From contig NC_030679.2 of assembly GCF_000004195.4 (NCBI RefSeq), forward strand, positions 145,888,243-145,952,242: a stretch of 64,000 nt of DNA, written 5' to 3'. The translations under genes were made by a program, and so were the position numbers. Source of the stretch: Xenopus tropicalis (Eukaryota; Chordata; Amphibia; Anura; Pipidae). The notes beneath the pieces were generated by a model. The model saw only the letters and a program-made list of their open reading frames with translations. It searched no databases and was not told the DNA's origin. Shown in pieces: positions 60,717 to 64,000 of this stretch; within the stretch, counting starts at the first letter, position 1, and each line of letters begins with the position of its first letter.

Positions 60717-62180
60717 GTAAGATCATGGCGATAATCACTTTGCAGAAAATATTGACATGAGTTTACCATTACTATGGTGCAAGCAATGGAAAATTCCATA
60801 TTGAAGAGTGAGTGTAGGTTAGTGGTGAGCAAACTGTATAGGAACAGCAGAGAAGGTGTTCTACAGAGAAGGGAGGTCAGGCACTTGTGTAATGGTGTTG
60901 TGTAAGGAGATTAGGAAATTCCCAATTCTAAATGTCCATAAGGCTTTGAGTATTATTTTCCTTGCTACCTATTGAAATGTCACTTGTTGTATTATGCATG
61001 GTTATTTCCTACTGACCATAGGGGTCGGGAACCTTACTGTTACTCTGCTAGTAATGCTTGTATTCTCATTGCTCTGCAGGCTGATTTTCCATTTTTACAG
61101 AACATTTTTGCAACTTCTCCTGACGTATAATGTCCCTGTCTCTTGTTGCAATGATGACCCGCTTCATATGGACCTGAATGGGGTTCTGGTACCTGGAGAT
61201 ATTCTACTAGGCGCGGTGATTCCAATTCACATTGACCGCAATTCTTCTCTAGCTACCTATCAGGAAAGGCCATCTCAGGATATCTGTATAATGTAAGTTA
61301 TTTATATTTTGGTGGGGGGGGGGGGAACTCATGTGTATTATGGACTATTTCATTTTCTTGTCTCTTTGTGGCTATTTCAATAGGGCTATTTCCAATGGGG
61401 AATCCTTTCTTCTCATAGGTGAGCTGTTTCATTTCAGTCACTCATGATTGCCACATTTGGACTTTTTTGGCCAACTGTAAGCATGAATGGTCTATTACTA
61501 AGATATATCCTGGATGTGGTTTCTGAAATTTAGATGCAAACCAATGTCCTGCAAAGTAACCTTTTGTCAGTCAAAACAAGGGAGGGAGGTAAAGCGGTAG
61601 GAATTATAATCTACCCCCAAATTATTTCCTTGTTTGATTTTCCAAACTTACCCAACAAGGCTTCCCAAGCCACCATTCCTCTGCCACCAGATGAATTTCT
61701 AAATTATCACTTCATTGAATCTTCATCTTCATACATGCACCAAACAGGCATGTAGAATGTTGAACAACAGTTGCACAGCCTAGAAATACAATGTATGAAG
61801 TTGTCCTTGATGGAGAAGGAGCTGGGGGTATTTGTGGAGATTAAACTTGTATACATGAATCTTGGCATCTTGATTGTTTACCCTATAGGTTCCGTATTGA
61901 ATTATATCAGCATTTCCAGGCCTTATCATTTGCAGTGGAGGAGATCAACAGAAACCCTACCATTCTTCCCAACAGGACCCTTGGTTTTTATGTCTATAAC
62001 ACTTGTGCTGATCTTCAAAGAGAGATGAGGGGAACATTTTCGATTCTGACTGGTCAGAGCCAGGCAATACCAAACTATTGCTGCAGAAAATATCCTCCTC
62101 TGGCTGCCATCATTGGCCTCTCAAAGTCCTCTTATTCCATTCTTATGGCTCACGTCCTAGGATTGTACAAATTGCCACAG
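60712..62180 (+). CDS. V2R gene 6, exons 1-3 only (runs off window)
   Basis: Coding exons in view: 60712-60716, 61080-61292, 61889-62180, giving 170 codons with the same phases as the other genes (phase 0 after exon 3). It reads as a signal peptide (MRLIFHFYRTFLQLLLTYNV) and the first lobe of the flytrap domain (FAVEEINRNPTILPNRTLGF, NYCCRKYPPLAAIIG). The pocket segment is GLSKSSYS, with Leu where the others have His. Donors GTAAGT and GTAGGG are sound. It resembles gene 5 more than genes 2-4. The introns are short. Intron 3 continues through MITEs to the edge, so exons 4-7 should lie just right of the window; whether the gene is intact cannot be judged. Confidence 0.88.
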
Positions 62181-62214
62181 GTAGGGTAGTTTACATTGAG
62201 TAAGCATTGAGATC

Positions 62215-62515
62215 TAACCAACCGCAGCCAGGGGTTTGTGAGCAACATATTGCTCACCACCCCCTTTGATGTTGCTCTCAGTGGCCTAAAACTAGGCACC
62301 ATTTTTACATTTCTGGCAAGTTTTGGAAGCCCAGAGAGACAATTTTACTCTTGTTTAGCCTCCTGCAGGCCAGCAGGCCACATGGGGCTACCAAATAGCC
62401 AATCATAGTCCGTATTTGACATCCCCAAATAATTTCAGGCTTGTGTGGCTCACCAACACTTTTTACATCTGAGTGTGGCTCTTGAGTAAAAAAGTTTGGG
62501 GATCCCTCAATCTTT
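62215..62515. mobile_element. hAT-like MITE copies, intron 3 of gene 6
   Basis: Decayed copy of the CAGTGATCCCCAACC family: GAGCAACATATTGCTCACCA, CCAAATAGCCAATCATAG, and the right end TTTGGGGATCCCT. Confidence 0.68.
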
Positions 62516-62544
62516 GGAATTAGAATAAATAATTAAATATACCC

Positions 62545-62850
62545 CACTAGTGATGTGCGGGTTGACCCACAACCCACAGGTTTTCTCTTAGGTCAGGCAG
62601 GTTAGGGTTGAAATTTGAGGGACCAAATGTCAGGTTTGGGGCGGTGTGGGTCAGGTGTGAGTACGCTCTTCTTCTACTTCCAAAATGTCCCGTTTTGGGA
62701 CCTATAGTATTCACAGTAGCATACAGTGCAGAAAGACATGGGTACGGGTCCTAGATAGTAATATATTGTGGGTTAGATTTGGGAGAGTGGGTTTGGTGGG
62801 TTAGGGTTGAGTGTGGGTTGAGTTTATCCTGAAATGCTCATCACGTTACC
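62545..62850. mobile_element. MITE with TAGTGATGTG ends, intron 3 of gene 6
   Basis: CTAGTGATGTGCGGGTTGACC starts it, and TCCTGAAATGCTCATCACG ends it. It is a second copy of the 59709-59975 family. Confidence 0.65.
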
Positions 62851-62859
62851 TCCATACCT

Positions 62860-64000
62860 TTTCATCCAATCGTATTGTTATCCAGAATGTTCCAACTTAT
62901 AGAAAGGCCATCTCTCATAGACCCCATTTTAATCAAATAAGGCACATTTTTAAAAAAGATTAACTTTTTCTCTGTAATAATAAAACAGTACCTGTACTTG
63001 ATCCCAACTAAGATATAATTACCCCTTATTGGGGGCAGAACAGCCCTATTGGGTTTATTTCATGGTTAAATGATTCCCTTTTCTCTGTAATAATAAAACA
63101 GTACCTGTACTTGATCCCAACTAAGATATAATTACCCCTTATTGGGGGGCAGAACAGCCCTATTGGGTTTATTTAATGCTTAAATGATTCCCTTTTCTCT
63201 GTAATAATAAAACAGTACCTGTACTTGATCCCAACTAAGATATAATTACCCCTTATTGGGGCAGAACAGCCCTATTGGGTTTATTTCATGGTTAAATGAT
63301 TCCCTTTTCTCTGTAATAATAAAACAGTACCTGTACTGGATCCCAACTAAGATATAATTACCCCTTATTGGGGGCAGAACAGCCCTATTGGGTTTATTTA
63401 ATGGTTAAATGATTCCCTTTTCTCTGTAATAATAAAACAGTACCTGTACTTGATCCCAACTAAGATATAATTACCCCTTATTGGGGGCAGAACAGCCCTA
63501 TTGGGTTTATTTAATGGTTAAATGATTCCCTTTTCTCTGTAATAATAAAACAGTACCTGTACTTGATCCCAACTAAGATATAATTACCCCTTATTGGGGG
63601 CAGAACAGCCCTATTGGGTTTATTTAATGGTTAAATGATTCCCTTTTCTCTGTAATAATAAAACAGTACCTGTACTTGATCCCAACTAAGATATAATTAC
63701 CCCTTATTGGGGCAGAACAGCCCTATTGGGTTTATTTAATGGTTAAATGATTCCCTTTTCTCTGTAATAATAAAACAGTACCTGTACTTGATCCCAACTA
63801 AGATATAATTACCCCTTATTGGGGCAGAACAGCCCTATTGGGTTTATTTAATGGTTAAATGATTCCCTTTTCTCTGTAATAATAAAACAGTACCTGTACT
63901 TGATCCCAACTAAGATATAATTACCCCTTATTGGGGGCAGAACAGCCCTATTGGGTTTATTTAATGGTTAAATGATTCCCTTTTCTCTGTAATAATAAAA
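62860..64000. mobile_element. TA-flanked MITE with 112/113-bp array, inverted, cut by window edge
   Basis: Opposite orientation to the copies at 13488, 29909 and 56560: TTGTTATCCAGAATGTTCC, then about nine or more units (CAGTACCTGTACTTGATCCC, CCCTATTGGGTTTATTTAAT). The array reaches base 64000 with no end in sight. Confidence 0.85.

Overview
This is vertebrate DNA from the genome of a clawed frog (Xenopus, most likely X. tropicalis). The evidence is split genes with GT-AG introns, a head-to-tail array of type 2 vomeronasal receptor (V2R) genes of the kind greatly expanded in Xenopus, and a dense load of frog-type hAT MITEs, CR1 and L1 LINE pieces and minisatellites. The species call is inferred from this gene and repeat content, not from a search.

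Six V2R genes lie on the + strand. Gene 1 is represented only by its last exon (384-1294). Genes 2 (3547-11414), 3 (13371-22042), 4 (28810-43369) and 5 (46506-55353) are complete, each with seven coding exons and an open frame of 866, 870, 864 and 862 codons. Gene 6 (from 60712) has exons 1-3 and runs off the right edge. The exon plan is the same in every gene: a micro-exon with 5 coding bases (ATG AG), then 213, 292, 828 or 831, 228, 124 and about 900 bases. The first five exons give the signal peptide and the Venus-flytrap ligand domain, the 124-base exon gives the cysteine-rich linker, and the last exon gives the seven-helix domain. In the frog vomeronasal organ such receptors are expected to bind amino acids or peptides and signal through a Go-type G protein.

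Each complete 5' end carries the same promoter layout: an ACCTAAGGGA element 101-106 bases before the ATG, then a TATA box ending 35-41 bases before the ATG. A copy of this promoter region without a gene lies at 57.6-58.2 kb, broken by a hAT MITE. Genes 1-3 are recent tandem duplicates (unit about 10 kb, including 3' flank and L1 relics). Gene 4 is a mosaic of gene 2/3-like and gene 5-like sequence. Gene 5 is divergent except for the last two thirds of its final exon, which looks overwritten by gene conversion.

The rest is mostly repeats. Several hAT MITEs keep perfect 8-bp target duplications. Most large minisatellites sit inside a transposon: a 41-bp array in a CR1 tail (25.2-28.3 kb), a 52-bp array in gene 4 intron 4 (37.9-41.4 kb), 112/113-bp arrays in a TA-flanked MITE family (four places), and 21/63-bp and 22-bp arrays in hAT MITEs. 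A 134-bp array (intron 1) and a 24-bp array (intron 3) are carried within the V2R genes themselves. I saw no tRNA, rRNA or CRISPR array and no other host protein gene.
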